The position numbers were made by a program, and so were the translations under genes. A DNA stretch of 64,000 nt from Candidatus Heimdallarchaeota archaeon (GTDB taxonomy: Archaea; Asgardarchaeota; Heimdallarchaeia; Heimdallarchaeales; Kariarchaeaceae): positions 744,001 through 808,000 of the forward strand of contig JADCLS010000001.1 of the NCBI GenBank assembly GCA_026702845.1, written 5' to 3'. The notes under the pieces are model-generated. The model saw only the letters and a list, made by a program, of their open reading frames with translations. It was not told where the DNA came from and ran no database searches. The first letter of the stretch is position 1; the number at the start of each line of letters is the position of its first letter. Shown piece after piece: positions 18,074 to 26,044 of the stretch.

Positions 18074-18574
18074 TTAAGAGTTGTTAGATAATCCATCAAT
18101 TGCTGATTTTACCTCTTCTGGGACTAATGAATGAGAGACGACCTTCTCCAGTGCCATTTTATAGGCAACAGTGAATGCATAGCTTCTCTCGATTTCAATA
18201 TGTGGAAGAATTCCCGTACCTTCCCAGTTGGTACCAGTAATTGGATTTATCGCTCGTCGAGTAGAAATCCATAGGTAAAATCCATCTTGAAGCAACTTAA
18301 AACCCCCTGCATGTCCTCCTCCTCCAGTTCGTTCACCAATAATTGTAACTCGGTTTGTTGTATTCATAATATAACTGGTAAGATTTGTCGAATGAATTGC
18401 ATTCCAACTGATTCCTTCATTCATGCAGTAATGAATATTATACGCCTTACTGTGATTGAATTCATCCAGTAAATCATCCCAAGTGAAAGTGACTAATGCA
18501 ATTGTGGCATAATAAGGGTCGAGACTATCTGCAAAAAATGATTTTATCAGGAAAGTTGGGCTAAGAAATATCAC
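18074..18574 (-). pseudogene. Truncated S41-family peptidase remnant
   Basis: 166 codons open from a GTG. The C-terminal half matches the S41 (C-terminal processing peptidase-like) core: TIIGERTGGGGHAGGF, LWISTRRAINPITGTNWEG, ILPHIEIE. The N-terminal half, including the usual domain ahead of the catalytic region and the conserved nucleotide-like turn, is missing. The upstream ORF stops immediately before it. Family members normally exceed 300 residues. I judge it a 5'-truncated gene. Short pieces of a second copy lie near 17200 and 17350. Confidence 0.6.
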
Positions 18575-18814
18575 TCATTCAGGAATTTTTCTGTGATTTT
18601 GAATATATTTATAGATCATATATAACAATAATAACCCAATTAATATATTTATAATTAAATTATTCAACTCAAAACTAAAGTAATTTTGCATTATGATAAA
18701 ACAGACCAGCCCAAGAGCAATGATGAGGAATAAAATCAAAATATTCCTAATTTTATTCATGATGGGATCAAATTTTCTCAATTCTGTCATTTTCCTTTTC
18801 TCATTCCGAATCAT
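18575..18814 (-). CDS. Small two-TM membrane protein, unknown
   Basis: 79 residues, ATG 18814 (ATG 18790 is an alternative). Two TM helices are seen: ILILFLIIALGLVCFIIM and LIINILIGLLLLYMIYKYI. Basic residues flank both helices. It ends exactly where the S41 remnant frame begins, so its own C-terminus may be a product of the same deletion. No family recognised. Confidence 0.5.
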   Translation of the reverse strand: MIRNEKRKMTELRKFDPIMNKIRNILILFLIIALGLVCFIIMQNYFSFELNNLIINILIGLLLLYMIYKYIQNHRKIPE

Positions 18815-18844
18815 CCTTGCAAAGCATTCTGAAATGATATATCT

Positions 18845-19285
18845 TCACATTTTGTAAAGATATTCTTCCTCTCCATCTTTTATCTCTCCAGTTGCTTTAA
18901 AACCAAAATTCTCATAAAAAGTCTTGGCACCTAGATTTTCGGGAACAACAGTCAATCTGACTTCTGATATAGAGGGATTATTTTCTTTCATTTTCTCAAT
19001 AATCAGGTGCATTGACTTCTTTCCATAACCTTTCCCCTGATGAGCAGCTCCAATCATAAATCTGTAAACATATCCAGTCTCTTTATTCGATTCAGTTTCA
19101 TTTAATAAAGCAACAAAACCCACCATAATTCCCTCTTCAAATATACCTTGAACAGATACATTTGGGAAAAATTTTGATTGGGCCACTGTCATCACATTAC
19201 TTGCAACGAACTTCTTCTGTTCCTCGTGAACTTCCAACTCTATAGCTTCCTTTAGTGTTTCTATGGTAATTTCCTCTAATCGCAT
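18845..19285 (-). CDS. GNAT-family N-acetyltransferase (SpeG/BltD-like)
   Basis: 146 residues. The GNAT core shows MVGFVALLNE (strand 4), YVYRFMIGAAHQGKGYGKKS (acetyl-CoA pyrophosphate loop Q/R-x-x-G-x-G/A), EVRLTVVPENLGAKTFYENFGF, and a final Tyr-rich strand. The layout resembles diamine/spermidine acetyltransferases of the SpeG/BltD type. Acceptor not provable. Single gene. Confidence 0.88.
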   Translation of the reverse strand: MRLEEITIETLKEAIELEVHEEQKKFVASNVMTVAQSKFFPNVSVQGIFEEGIMVGFVALLNETESNKETGYVYRFMIGAAHQGKGYGKKSMHLIIEKMKENNPSISEVRLTVVPENLGAKTFYENFGFKATGEIKDGEEEYLYKM

Positions 19286-19437
19286 ATCCTATTACTAATT
19301 TGAATCTACATAATCTATTGTAATTAACCCATAGCTTTATCCAATAATTTCTTTAATTTTTGGATTTTTTATTGACTTTACATCTAATACTGGAGTTTTG
19401 CTTGTGATATAACAGATACAAGTATGCGGTATAGATA

Positions 19438-19460
19438 ATCTAGCTAGCTAGCTTAGATTA
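19438..19460. repeat. Palindrome with GCTAGCTAGC core
   Basis: An inverted repeat with 8-base arms ATAATCTA / TAGATTAT around GCTAGCTAGCT lies at about 19434-19460, 30 bases before the truncated WKSPR ORF. The same GCTAGCTAGC core recurs at 19766-19776 at the ORF's stop codon. Confidence 0.5.
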
Positions 19461-19489
19461 TTAAGAAGTGATAATTCTACAAAATATCA

Positions 19490-19771
19490 ATGATCATACT
19501 AATTCCAAAAATAATCATCTTCATGCAAGAAGCTGTGGTTTATCCAGAAATTTCGAAGTCTCTTATTGATAAAGGGATAAAATATATCAATGATCTCCCA
19601 GGTCAGGAACAAAAGAATACTGACTTGTTTGATGTAATTGGACCTGAAGTAAGAAAACGAGGGTATATGAAAAGAGATGAATTTCTAAAACTCGCTATGT
19701 GGAAGTCTCCTAGACCTAAACCTCATTATTTGAAAAATACAGAGGCTGACATAAATGAGGTAACGAGCTAG
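19490..19771 (+). pseudogene. C-terminally truncated WKSPR-family protein
   Basis: 93 codons from ATG 19490, or 82 from ATG 19523. The segment DEFLKLAMWKSPRPKPHY then KNTEADINEVT matches the first half of a bacterial-type family of about 200 residues. In that family a Trp-Lys-Ser-Pro-Arg motif precedes a C-terminal L-x-G-V-x-x-P-x-A-S part. Here the frame ends in TAG inside a GCTAGCTAGC repeat and the second half is absent. It is probably a broken gene. Family recall is from memory. Confidence 0.5.
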
Positions 19772-20046
19772 CTAGCAAAAATCCCTGCCCACTTACGTTA
19801 TTAATTTCAAGAATACATTGAGTTATACTTAGAATGATTATAAGTAAAACGACTTCTCTTCTCATTGAAACATTATCTTGGACCTTCCTTATAACAAATA
19901 TTTACAATATTAAGAATTAAGTATGTTTTTTACACTTAATTGGCATTATTACATAATTAGTTATTTTATTACCTCAAATGAACAGATCCTGATGGAGTTA
20001 CTATTATTTTTTGAGATTGATTTTTTAAGAATATAATCTGTTTCTG

Positions 20047-20967
20047 CTAAGTTTGAGACATTTTTTCATTTATCCAATAATTGACAAGATTGAATAGATC
20101 AACCAACTGTTGTCTGTTTGATGATCCAAATATAGTCAGAAACTTCTGATTATGAAAATCAATGGGGAACTCTTTATTTAGTAATTCAAAGTGATGTTCC
20201 TGTGGTACAATGGCCCAAAAAAAACTATCTCCTTTGACTTTTTTCCTTGATTTTATTAGATATGATGTTCTCATTCTCTGTACAGGATTTTTGATATGTT
20301 TTTTGTTGAAATCAAATAGACTCAAAGTATCCATGATGTAACTGCGAGAGAAAGCTTCCTTGGCCACTATTAATTTCATGAGTGGCCTTGGAACCTGAGT
20401 AAAAGGGCCATACGGATTAGTAATAAGAATATTTTCTCCCATTATCTCAATTTCCAGTCCACTTTCTTGCTTAACATTCTCTAGATACAATAACCTTTCT
20501 TTATACCCCTTCATCTTGGGATATTGGATATATGCAAAGAAAGATGCAAAGAAAGATGTCACAACAATAAAAAGAGGGTAGAATTTTTGAGGATCAGGTT
20601 GAAAAAGTAAATTATATACAAGAGATAGGCCTGATAGATTAACAACCATTACTATCCAAAATCCCATAGGATGAATAAATTTGGTTGCTTGTTGGAGCTC
20701 AACAGATATTTTAGCTTCCTCAAAGTGTATAATATAATTATTATCAATTCCTTTGAAAAGATAATCCTCTTCTCTTTCAGGTAACGGAATAAAGATAATT
20801 TTCCTTCTTGAATCTAGATATATAAAAAATGCTTCTATTGGAAGGAGTAGGCCAAAAACAAATAATGTATACTGGAATAATAGTCTATCAATAAGAGTAG
20901 TAAAGGAAAGGTAAGCACCAAAAAAACCTAGTAATGACACAAGAAAGATCTTGATCTTTAAATCCAT
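20047..20967 (-). CDS. Four-TM membrane protein, unknown
   Basis: 306 residues, ATG 20967. Two TM helices at the N-terminus (residues about 7-25 and 31-50), a short loop, then two more (about 100-120 and 128-148). A cytoplasmic tail of about 150 residues is rich in charged and aromatic residues. The tail contains a basic stretch RTSYLIKSRKKVKG. No motif recognised and no partner gene adjoins. Confidence 0.7.
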   Translation of the reverse strand: MDLKIKIFLVSLLGFFGAYLSFTTLIDRLLFQYTLFVFGLLLPIEAFFIYLDSRRKIIFIPLPEREEDYLFKGIDNNYIIHFEEAKISVELQQATKFIHPMGFWIVMVVNLSGLSLVYNLLFQPDPQKFYPLFIVVTSFFASFFAYIQYPKMKGYKERLLYLENVKQESGLEIEIMGENILITNPYGPFTQVPRPLMKLIVAKEAFSRSYIMDTLSLFDFNKKHIKNPVQRMRTSYLIKSRKKVKGDSFFWAIVPQEHHFELLNKEFPIDFHNQKFLTIFGSSNRQQLVDLFNLVNYWINEKMSQT

Positions 20968-21260
20968 AATTTCGTAGAAACTAGTGTTCTACTTAAATAT
21001 TCCTCAATTCTTAGTAAATCTCAAGGCATTATATACTAATCGTACAAATAGAGTACCTATTAGAATTAGATTTACACCATCTCCAATCCGTAAAATTGCG
21101 ATCGAATTCCAAGTGTATGAAGTTCCATCTACTATCACAGTCTCATTTGGATATGTTACAGTATTTCCCTCTCTCTCTCTCCTGCAAGTTGATTAAGTAC
21201 TTGACCTGTATAGTATAGATCAAGTAGATTATGGCTCCAGAAAGAATGGAAGAAGCGCAT
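20968..21260. other. Intergenic region upstream of the tRNA terminator
   Basis: About 290 bases between the start of the four-TM protein gene and the tRNA-Tyr transcript end. It contains a short CT repeat near 21171-21182. I see no supported gene; a 70-codon ORF here has no family resemblance. Confidence 0.4.
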
Positions 21261-21288
21261 AAAAAAAGGCGTTGAATAAACAACGCCT
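21261..21288 (-). terminator. Hairpin plus T-run terminator of tRNA-Tyr
   Basis: On the minus strand, the stem AGGCGTTG / CAACGCCT (8 bp, 6-base loop; plus positions 21267-21288) is followed by seven T residues (21261-21267). It lies 5 bases beyond the tRNA 3' end and so fits a terminator for that transcript. Hairpins of this kind are not needed by archaeal polymerase but the T-run is. Confidence 0.6.
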
Positions 21289-21292
21289 AAAT

Positions 21293-21412
21293 CGGGCTTC
21301 CGTGATTTGAACACGGGACCTGCCGGTGGCTGTCCACGCCTCATAGATCTCTCTCAGGTGGCGACGATACGTCTACAGCCGGCCGCTCTAAACCAGGCTG
21401 AGCTAAAGCCCG
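21293..21412 (-). tRNA. tRNA-Tyr (GTA) with 45-nt intron
   Basis: All arms fold on the minus strand: acceptor CGGGCTT/AAGCCCG, D-stem GCTC/GAGC, anticodon stem GCCGG/CCGGC, variable AGGTC, T-arm CCGTG-TTCAAAT-CACGG. The anticodon loop starts CTGTAG, so the anticodon is GTA. The C1:G72 pair is the archaeal/eukaryal Tyr identity element. The canonical intron position after base 37 is interrupted by 21328-21372. CCA is not encoded. Mature length without intron is 75 nt. Confidence 0.93.
21328..21372 (-). other. tRNA-Tyr intron with bulge-helix-bulge context
   Basis: A 45-nt intron after position 37. In the precursor, CTGT of the exon pairs with ACAG near the intron end, giving a 4-bp helix. It is flanked by three-base bulges A-G-A and C-C-A, cut between the second and third base. 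This is the substrate shape of the archaeal splicing endonuclease. Confidence 0.8.
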
Positions 21413-21587
21413 AGTAGTAATTGACTTATCAATTATCTACAATCGTATTACTCTCTTTAAGCTATTAAAATTAATTGTTTGTGCAGTGGGAGAATATCTC
21501 AAAAACTTGTCTGTAATTTATCGATGGTGGGTTTTGGTATTTGTGAAGCACCTAGATATTTAAAAAATATAAATCTAAAATTAAAAT

Positions 21588-22625
21588 ATGACAATGCTTG
21601 AGTATATTGTCTATGTTTTTCAAATACTCGTATTGTTATTTTTAATTGTAAACCTGGGTAATAGATGGTTTCAAGTCAGATTGCTAACTAGGTTTCTCCT
21701 TTTATTATTACTCGTAAATGGGGCCATCATTACGATACTTAATTTCTTATCTAATATTTATGTACAACAGAGGGATATACAGACAATTTTCTTATTGTCA
21801 TTTATGTTCAAAACCCTTGCATTTTCATTCTTTTACTTCTACATTGAAATAAGTACATCAAGATCTATTTCCCTTAAGCGAATATTACCCTTAACAATAT
21901 TCGGAACTGTATTTACAACATTTCTAACAATTAACATCTTTAAGCCTGAACTTTTCAATTCGTCCAATCTTGGAAATATAGCATTACATCATTCCTTCTA
22001 CCTTCATATCTCTGCAATCCTACTGATGAGCTTAATTCAATTGTATTTACACCTTCAAAGAGTAAAAACAATTGAATCTAGAAAGGCAATTAAAACAGTC
22101 ATGATGACTACAGGCTTTGCGTTGTTCTATATGATTGCAGAAATAGTTAATTTCTATATCCCGGAAATTACATGGATTAAGCAATTTGTGATGATAATAA
22201 TATTAATTCTTACAGCTTTTAGTTTATTTCGTTACCCAATCCTTCTTACATCGATCCCTCAACAGATTGGAAATTTAATGATTACAGATCAGAATGGGAT
22301 AGTTCTTTATCAGAATAGTTTCAATGGAGATAGAGATACACTAGTTGCTTCAGGAATGTCTGCGATAAACATTTTTTTAGCTTCTACAATCGGTTCTGAG
22401 AACTCCGTTACCTATCTTACTACTGATGATAAATCAATCGATATTGCCAAACATGGTGCTATCCTTGGATATTTAATTTCAGATTATTCAACATATTTTA
22501 TGAAAATTAGTCTCAAGGATATAGTGGTTAAAATTTCAGAGATAAAGGAACTATCAATGCCTAAATTCCGCATAGATAATCAATTACTTGAGGAATTAAA
22601 TATAATAGTATCAGATTTTTTTTAA
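21588..22625 (+). CDS. 7-TM protein with C-terminal longin-like domain
   Basis: 345 residues from ATG 21588. Seven hydrophobic helices occupy residues about 5-220, with loops containing basic residues. The last 110 residues form a soluble alpha/beta domain: NLMITDQNGIVLYQNSF, then SGMSAINIFLAS, two strands, and a final helix. The arrangement (strand, turn with LY, helix with AIN-x-F, strands, helix) parallels the tail of the TPR protein at 2035-4032. It looks like a membrane receptor with an output or regulatory domain inside the cell. No known enzyme motif is present. Confidence 0.82.
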   Translation: MTMLEYIVYVFQILVLLFLIVNLGNRWFQVRLLTRFLLLLLLVNGAIITILNFLSNIYVQQRDIQTIFLLSFMFKTLAFSFFYFYIEISTSRSISLKRILPLTIFGTVFTTFLTINIFKPELFNSSNLGNIALHHSFYLHISAILLMSLIQLYLHLQRVKTIESRKAIKTVMMTTGFALFYMIAEIVNFYIPEITWIKQFVMIIILILTAFSLFRYPILLTSIPQQIGNLMITDQNGIVLYQNSFNGDRDTLVASGMSAINIFLASTIGSENSVTYLTTDDKSIDIAKHGAILGYLISDYSTYFMKISLKDIVVKISEIKELSMPKFRIDNQLLEELNIIVSDFF

Positions 22626-22869
22626 TAACTGGGAAGTCTAGATTTTAAAATCCCTCCCCAAATACAAAGACAATATTTGAGAGATTTTTCGAAAAAATGG
22701 ATAATTTTGAGAAAAAAGACGGATAAATTGGAACATCTGATTAATATTTAGCAATATATTATTACTATTTTTGTATTTTACGTTTTTGGGTTTGTTTATC
22801 CTAAATTAGTACTGATAGGCATATAATTACTACCTTAAGTTTATTAATTTATCGTGAAAAATATCATGG

Positions 22870-23532
22870 ATGCCCAACGGTGGTTCAGATAATTGTGAAA
22901 CTTGTCCATTTAATGAGACTAATTCTGGTAAATCTGGTTATCTGAGACCATCTGGTTCGGAGGCATATTGTATTCTAAGAAAACTAGCTATTGAAGATCC
23001 ATTATATACGTATTGTTCAAATCATATTCATCAAAACCCCCATTTATATGATCAACCAGTTGGCCCAGTACTTGTCACAAAGAAAAGAAACCCATGGGTG
23101 GATACTCCGATAACTTCTACTCACATAGACTTCCTTCTCTATGTATTAGCCAATATAAAAGAAAAAGAGACATTTGGTTATCCATTAGGGGAAACTATTG
23201 AAATCACTGCAATTAATACTCTCTTGAAAATTAAAGAGAGAAGAATGATCCCTGAGTTGAAAAGGATTTTGAGATTCAGCTTAAACTACCAATCGATTGA
23301 TGCTTCACCAAATCACAAGGTTGTATGCTCTGCATTAAATGCATTTGTTAATCTTGAGAGAGAAAATAGTATTGCTGAATTAAGAGGTTTTATGAAGAGA
23401 AACAGTCAATATAACACTCTTGATCATAGATTATATTCAGAAATACTACAGTGCATAAAACTCTATAATTTTCAAAAGGGGTATAAGTTAAGACGAGAGT
23501 TGAGTTCTTTTGAAAAAATTAATGATATTTGA
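22870..23532 (+). CDS. MPNGGSD-type Cys-rich/HEAT protein
   Basis: 220 residues beginning MPNGGSDNCETCPFN, with further Cys and His in AYCILRKLAIEDPLYTYCSN and HIHQNP, then QPVGPVLV. This N-terminal motif is shared by an uncharacterised family I recall as widespread in bacteria. Here it is followed by helical repeats of HEAT type (residues about 95-205). The Cys/His cluster probably binds zinc. Function unknown; bacterial origin by transfer is possible. Confidence 0.72.
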   Translation: MPNGGSDNCETCPFNETNSGKSGYLRPSGSEAYCILRKLAIEDPLYTYCSNHIHQNPHLYDQPVGPVLVTKKRNPWVDTPITSTHIDFLLYVLANIKEKETFGYPLGETIEITAINTLLKIKERRMIPELKRILRFSLNYQSIDASPNHKVVCSALNAFVNLERENSIAELRGFMKRNSQYNTLDHRLYSEILQCIKLYNFQKGYKLRRELSSFEKINDI

Positions 23533-23586
23533 TATTTAAGGTTTTGATCCTTTGATTTCAGTCTGTAAAATCAATCTATTGATTAC

Positions 23587-23799
23587 TCATATTTCTCTTA
23601 ATAATATAATATGAAATGAGGACCAAGATGAGACATTCTCCAATCTAGTAATTTTGTAGGTGTATTGCTCTGTCTCTTTGATGCCAATATAACTATAATC
23701 CGGTGTTAGAGCTGATGTGGTTGATGAAAGAAGGAAGAGCATGATTATTGTATAAATCCGTATTTCTGATCTACAACGGAGATAATGGAATTGTATCAT
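23587..23799 (-). CDS. Short secreted-type ORF, possibly a gene remnant
   Basis: 70 codons from ATG 23799. Residues 16-32 resemble a signal peptide (YTIIMLFLLSSTTSAL) followed by a mixed extracellular-looking stretch. It is too short for the secreted proteins it resembles, so it may be the 5' part of a broken gene. No family recognised. Confidence 0.35.
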   Translation of the reverse strand: MIQFHYLRCRSEIRIYTIIMLFLLSSTTSALTPDYSYIGIKETEQYTYKITRLENVSSWSSFHIILLREI

Positions 23800-23877
23800 A
23801 AATTCAATATATCATTTGTCCTTATATTAATAACTAATACGTGTTACTCTTAAAAACACTCATTTAATGATCACTAC

Positions 23878-24360
23878 TCATTTCCTTAATGTGTATTCCT
23901 CTTCTGTCTTATACCTGAATTCCGAAAAATCAGGAAAAATCTCCTTTAGTAATGATAATACTTCTTGCACATTTCCACTGTATATGCTAAATTTAGCGTT
24001 TTTCTTGCCTTCTATTTTAAAGGTTAATTCTGGCCAATCCCCTGATTTATATTGATCCTTAATGATTTGCAATTGTTTCATATCATCAAATGTATAGATA
24101 TTACCTCGATGATCTTTGATTATTTCTGAATCTATGTAGATCTGATGACCTTTTTTTAAAAAATCAATAATGATAATCAAAATGCAAAATATCAGTGCAA
24201 TGATTCCTCCAATTATTAGAATTAAATCCTCACTTTGGTGATAAATATAATATCCGAGCTTTAATGAAGCTGGAACCAGATAAATACATCCAAGAAATAA
24301 CATAAATGAAAGATGTGATCTATACTCCTCTCCTTGATCAATTATCAAAGTACTATTCAT
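23878..24360 (-). CDS. Two-TM protein with PH-like tail
   Basis: About 160 residues from ATG 24360; an in-frame TTG (24390) adds ten residues. Two TM helices (residues about 20-40 and 50-72) precede a soluble part with YIDSEIIKDHRGNIYTFDDM. The strand pattern is like bacterial PH-type domains found after twin TM helices. Function unknown. Confidence 0.65.
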   Translation of the reverse strand: MNSTLIIDQGEEYRSHLSFMLFLGCIYLVPASLKLGYYIYHQSEDLILIIGGIIALIFCILIIIIDFLKKGHQIYIDSEIIKDHRGNIYTFDDMKQLQIIKDQYKSGDWPELTFKIEGKKNAKFSIYSGNVQEVLSLLKEIFPDFSEFRYKTEEEYTLRK

Positions 24361-24711
24361 TCTAATCCCCAAATAATAATGTATTCGCAAGTATTTAACC
24401 TAAACTAGAAATTATTACATTAGAGCTTTTTTTTACTATTTTCCTTGATTTGTATATATCTGAAGTATTTGATAACCAAAGCAATAATTAGAGTTCTAGA
24501 GTGTTTAATGATTAACCGAAATCTTTGATTTCAATTATCAATATTAGATATAGATTTAAGATCTTTTAAATTGATATTAGAGTTCTTTACGATACATTCC
24601 ATTTTCTTTTTCAAATAAGATTCCGAATTCTTTGTATAAACCCTCCTGATCTAGAGAATTTTCAAATAAACAGTGTTTTTGGATTTGATAAACAAAAATT
24701 CTTAATCATCA
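24361..24711. other. Intergenic region containing a gene fragment
   Basis: 350 bases with no intact gene. It holds the 82-base GNAT-gene fragment listed separately at 24581-24662; the rest is AT-rich. Confidence 0.5.
24581..24662 (-). pseudogene. Duplicated 3' end of the GNAT gene at 30921-31808
   Basis: This stretch matches 30925-31005 at all but about three positions over 81 bases. Read on the minus strand it would encode the last 27 or so residues of the acetyltransferase (ending GMYRKEL). Nothing upstream of it matches, so it is a recent 3' fragment left by duplication or recombination. Confidence 0.7.
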
Positions 24712-25020
24712 TTACGGCCATTTAAAATTTACTTCTATACTGAATTCCTTTCCTGTGGCACGATAATACTTTTCTTTCTGGCCATAATTATTGTCTTTAG
24801 TACTGCTTAGAGCAACAAGATTCTTTTTTATCAAATCATCAAGATGTCTTTTGATTGTTCCTGGATTCATCCCTGTTGCCTTCTTAATTGAAATAATATT
24901 CATCTCTTTTTCAATTAATAATTTTAGAATTAGTTGCTTTTTTTGGTGATAAAGGTGTGAAACCGCCTCATAGTCAGATATTACCTTGATATCTACAATC
25001 TTGAAAGTTTCACTAACCAA
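24712..25020 (-). CDS. Winged-helix transcriptional regulator
   Basis: 102 residues with an ArsR/TrmB-like winged helix: LILKLLIEKEMNIISIKKAT, then GTIKRHLDDLIKKNLV and a beta wing with KYYRATGKEF. TTG 25020 is chosen because GGAGG lies seven bases upstream, inside the last codons of the preceding gene. It is the second gene of a pair with the 6-TM protein. It is the best candidate to bind the palindrome at 25945-25962 in front of the ABC operon. No metal-site cysteines are seen. Confidence 0.82.
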   Translation of the reverse strand: MVSETFKIVDIKVISDYEAVSHLYHQKKQLILKLLIEKEMNIISIKKATGMNPGTIKRHLDDLIKKNLVALSSTKDNNYGQKEKYYRATGKEFSIEVNFKWP

Positions 25021-25022
25021 TT

Positions 25023-25811
25023 TTATTCCTCCTTCTTCAAAGTCTTATAAATCCTCGTAACAGCCAATGCTGTGATAGGGAATTTGAGCAGTTCAATCAA
25101 CATCAACAATATATTGAGAAATATCATAGGTAATACATCCTGAAAAGATGAAATTTCTTCTGGCCTTATACCACTTGTAAAAATTCCTCGGAACATCTTG
25201 GGAATATCAAAAATCAGGAAGAGTAAAAATACTGTAGTCATCACTCTCTTAAAATTATTTTTGATAAAATACTTGTTTTCCTGCCATGCAATCCGTAAAC
25301 TATTGTGATTACTTATAGAAGGTAACATCATGATAAATAATGCGTTCCAAAGAATATTAAAAATAAAGACAAGAGGAATAATATTAAAATTTATATGATC
25401 CCAAAACTCACTTTGTGGTCGATTCATGTCAAACGTTAAACTTAGAACAATGATCATAATAAGATAATTTTTCCAGTAGTTTCTGAAATACTTGAAAGAT
25501 CCTTTGAACTCGGCAAACATATCTCCACTCAAATAGATTTCATGTGCCAACCCATACTGAGATGTGAGAAATATTTGGAGAACTATGAAAATCAAGAAAA
25601 ATCCTGCTATCACGGTTATATAGAATATTCTACTCTCATGTTCAAAAATTAAAAACAACAAAAATCCAAATATTATGGATACAATTACTGTAATAACTAC
25701 AGCGAAGATCTGGGTGGAAATAAATGCCCGTGCATTCTGCTTGAATAATTCCCAGCTGAATTTAATGTCATTGAGACTTTGTTTGAATGAATTGTCATTC
25801 TCTATTGACAT
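25023..25811 (-). CDS. Six-TM membrane protein, unknown
   Basis: About 262 residues from ATG 25811 (ATG 25823 also possible). Six hydrophobic helices, with a long first pair (residues about 30-55 and 65-85). The general layout resembles DUF4013-type or glycerophosphodiester-phosphodiesterase membrane domains. It is the first gene of the regulator pair and is divergent from the ABC transporter operon, suggesting a membrane-linked role under the same control. Confidence 0.75.
   Translation of the reverse strand: MSIENDNSFKQSLNDIKFSWELFKQNARAFISTQIFAVVITVIVSIIFGFLLFLIFEHESRIFYITVIAGFFLIFIVLQIFLTSQYGLAHEIYLSGDMFAEFKGSFKYFRNYWKNYLIMIIVLSLTFDMNRPQSEFWDHINFNIIPLVFIFNILWNALFIMMLPSISNHNSLRIAWQENKYFIKNNFKRVMTTVFLLFLIFDIPKMFRGIFTSGIRPEEISSFQDVLPMIFLNILLMLIELLKFPITALAVTRIYKTLKKEE
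25028..25032 (-). promoter_or_regulatory. Shine-Dalgarno GGAGG deciding a TTG start
   Basis: GGAGG on the minus strand, seven bases before TTG 25020. It overlaps the last codons of the upstream membrane-protein gene, implying translational coupling. Confidence 0.6.
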
Positions 25812-25903
25812 AATCCTCAGCATTACTAACTTTGCACTCCATAAAAATCTATATTCTACCCATTGAATAGAGAATCGATTTCAATATTATTTATGTCTGC
25901 ATT

Positions 25904-25914
25904 CCTTATATACC
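25904..25914 (-). promoter_or_regulatory. TATA promoter of the 6-TM/regulator operon
   Basis: The minus strand reads GGTATATAAGG preceded by an A-rich BRE-like run. It lies about 95 bases before the start codon. Confidence 0.5.
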
Positions 25915-25944
25915 TTTTTGCTTTGAACACAAATATTTGCACAA

Positions 25945-25962
25945 TTTGCAAACGTTTGCAAA
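25945..25962. promoter_or_regulatory. Shared operator palindrome between divergent promoters
   Basis: TTTGCAAACGTTTGCAAA is a perfect 18-base palindrome. Further TTTGCA/TGCAAA half-sites lie at about 25935-25940 and 25966-25971. The site lies 31 bases from one TATA box and 34 from the other, so it could control both operons. The winged-helix protein at 24712 is the obvious candidate ligand. Confidence 0.65.
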
Positions 25963-25996
25963 AAATGCAAACAATTTCCTTAAGACAATAGTCGAT

Positions 25997-26006
25997 TTTA
26001 AATATA
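25997..26006 (+). promoter_or_regulatory. TATA promoter of the ABC operon
   Basis: TTTAAATATA, placed so that transcription would begin near 26025. This leaves a short leader with GGAG at 26030-26033. Confidence 0.5.
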
Positions 26007-26044
26007 ATTAGCGAGTTTTACTCTTATACGGAGTTGAAACAAAC

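Noticed and set aside
20984..21196. 70-codon ORF upstream of tRNA-Tyr
   Set aside because: Protein-poor composition, no start signal, runs into a CT repeat.
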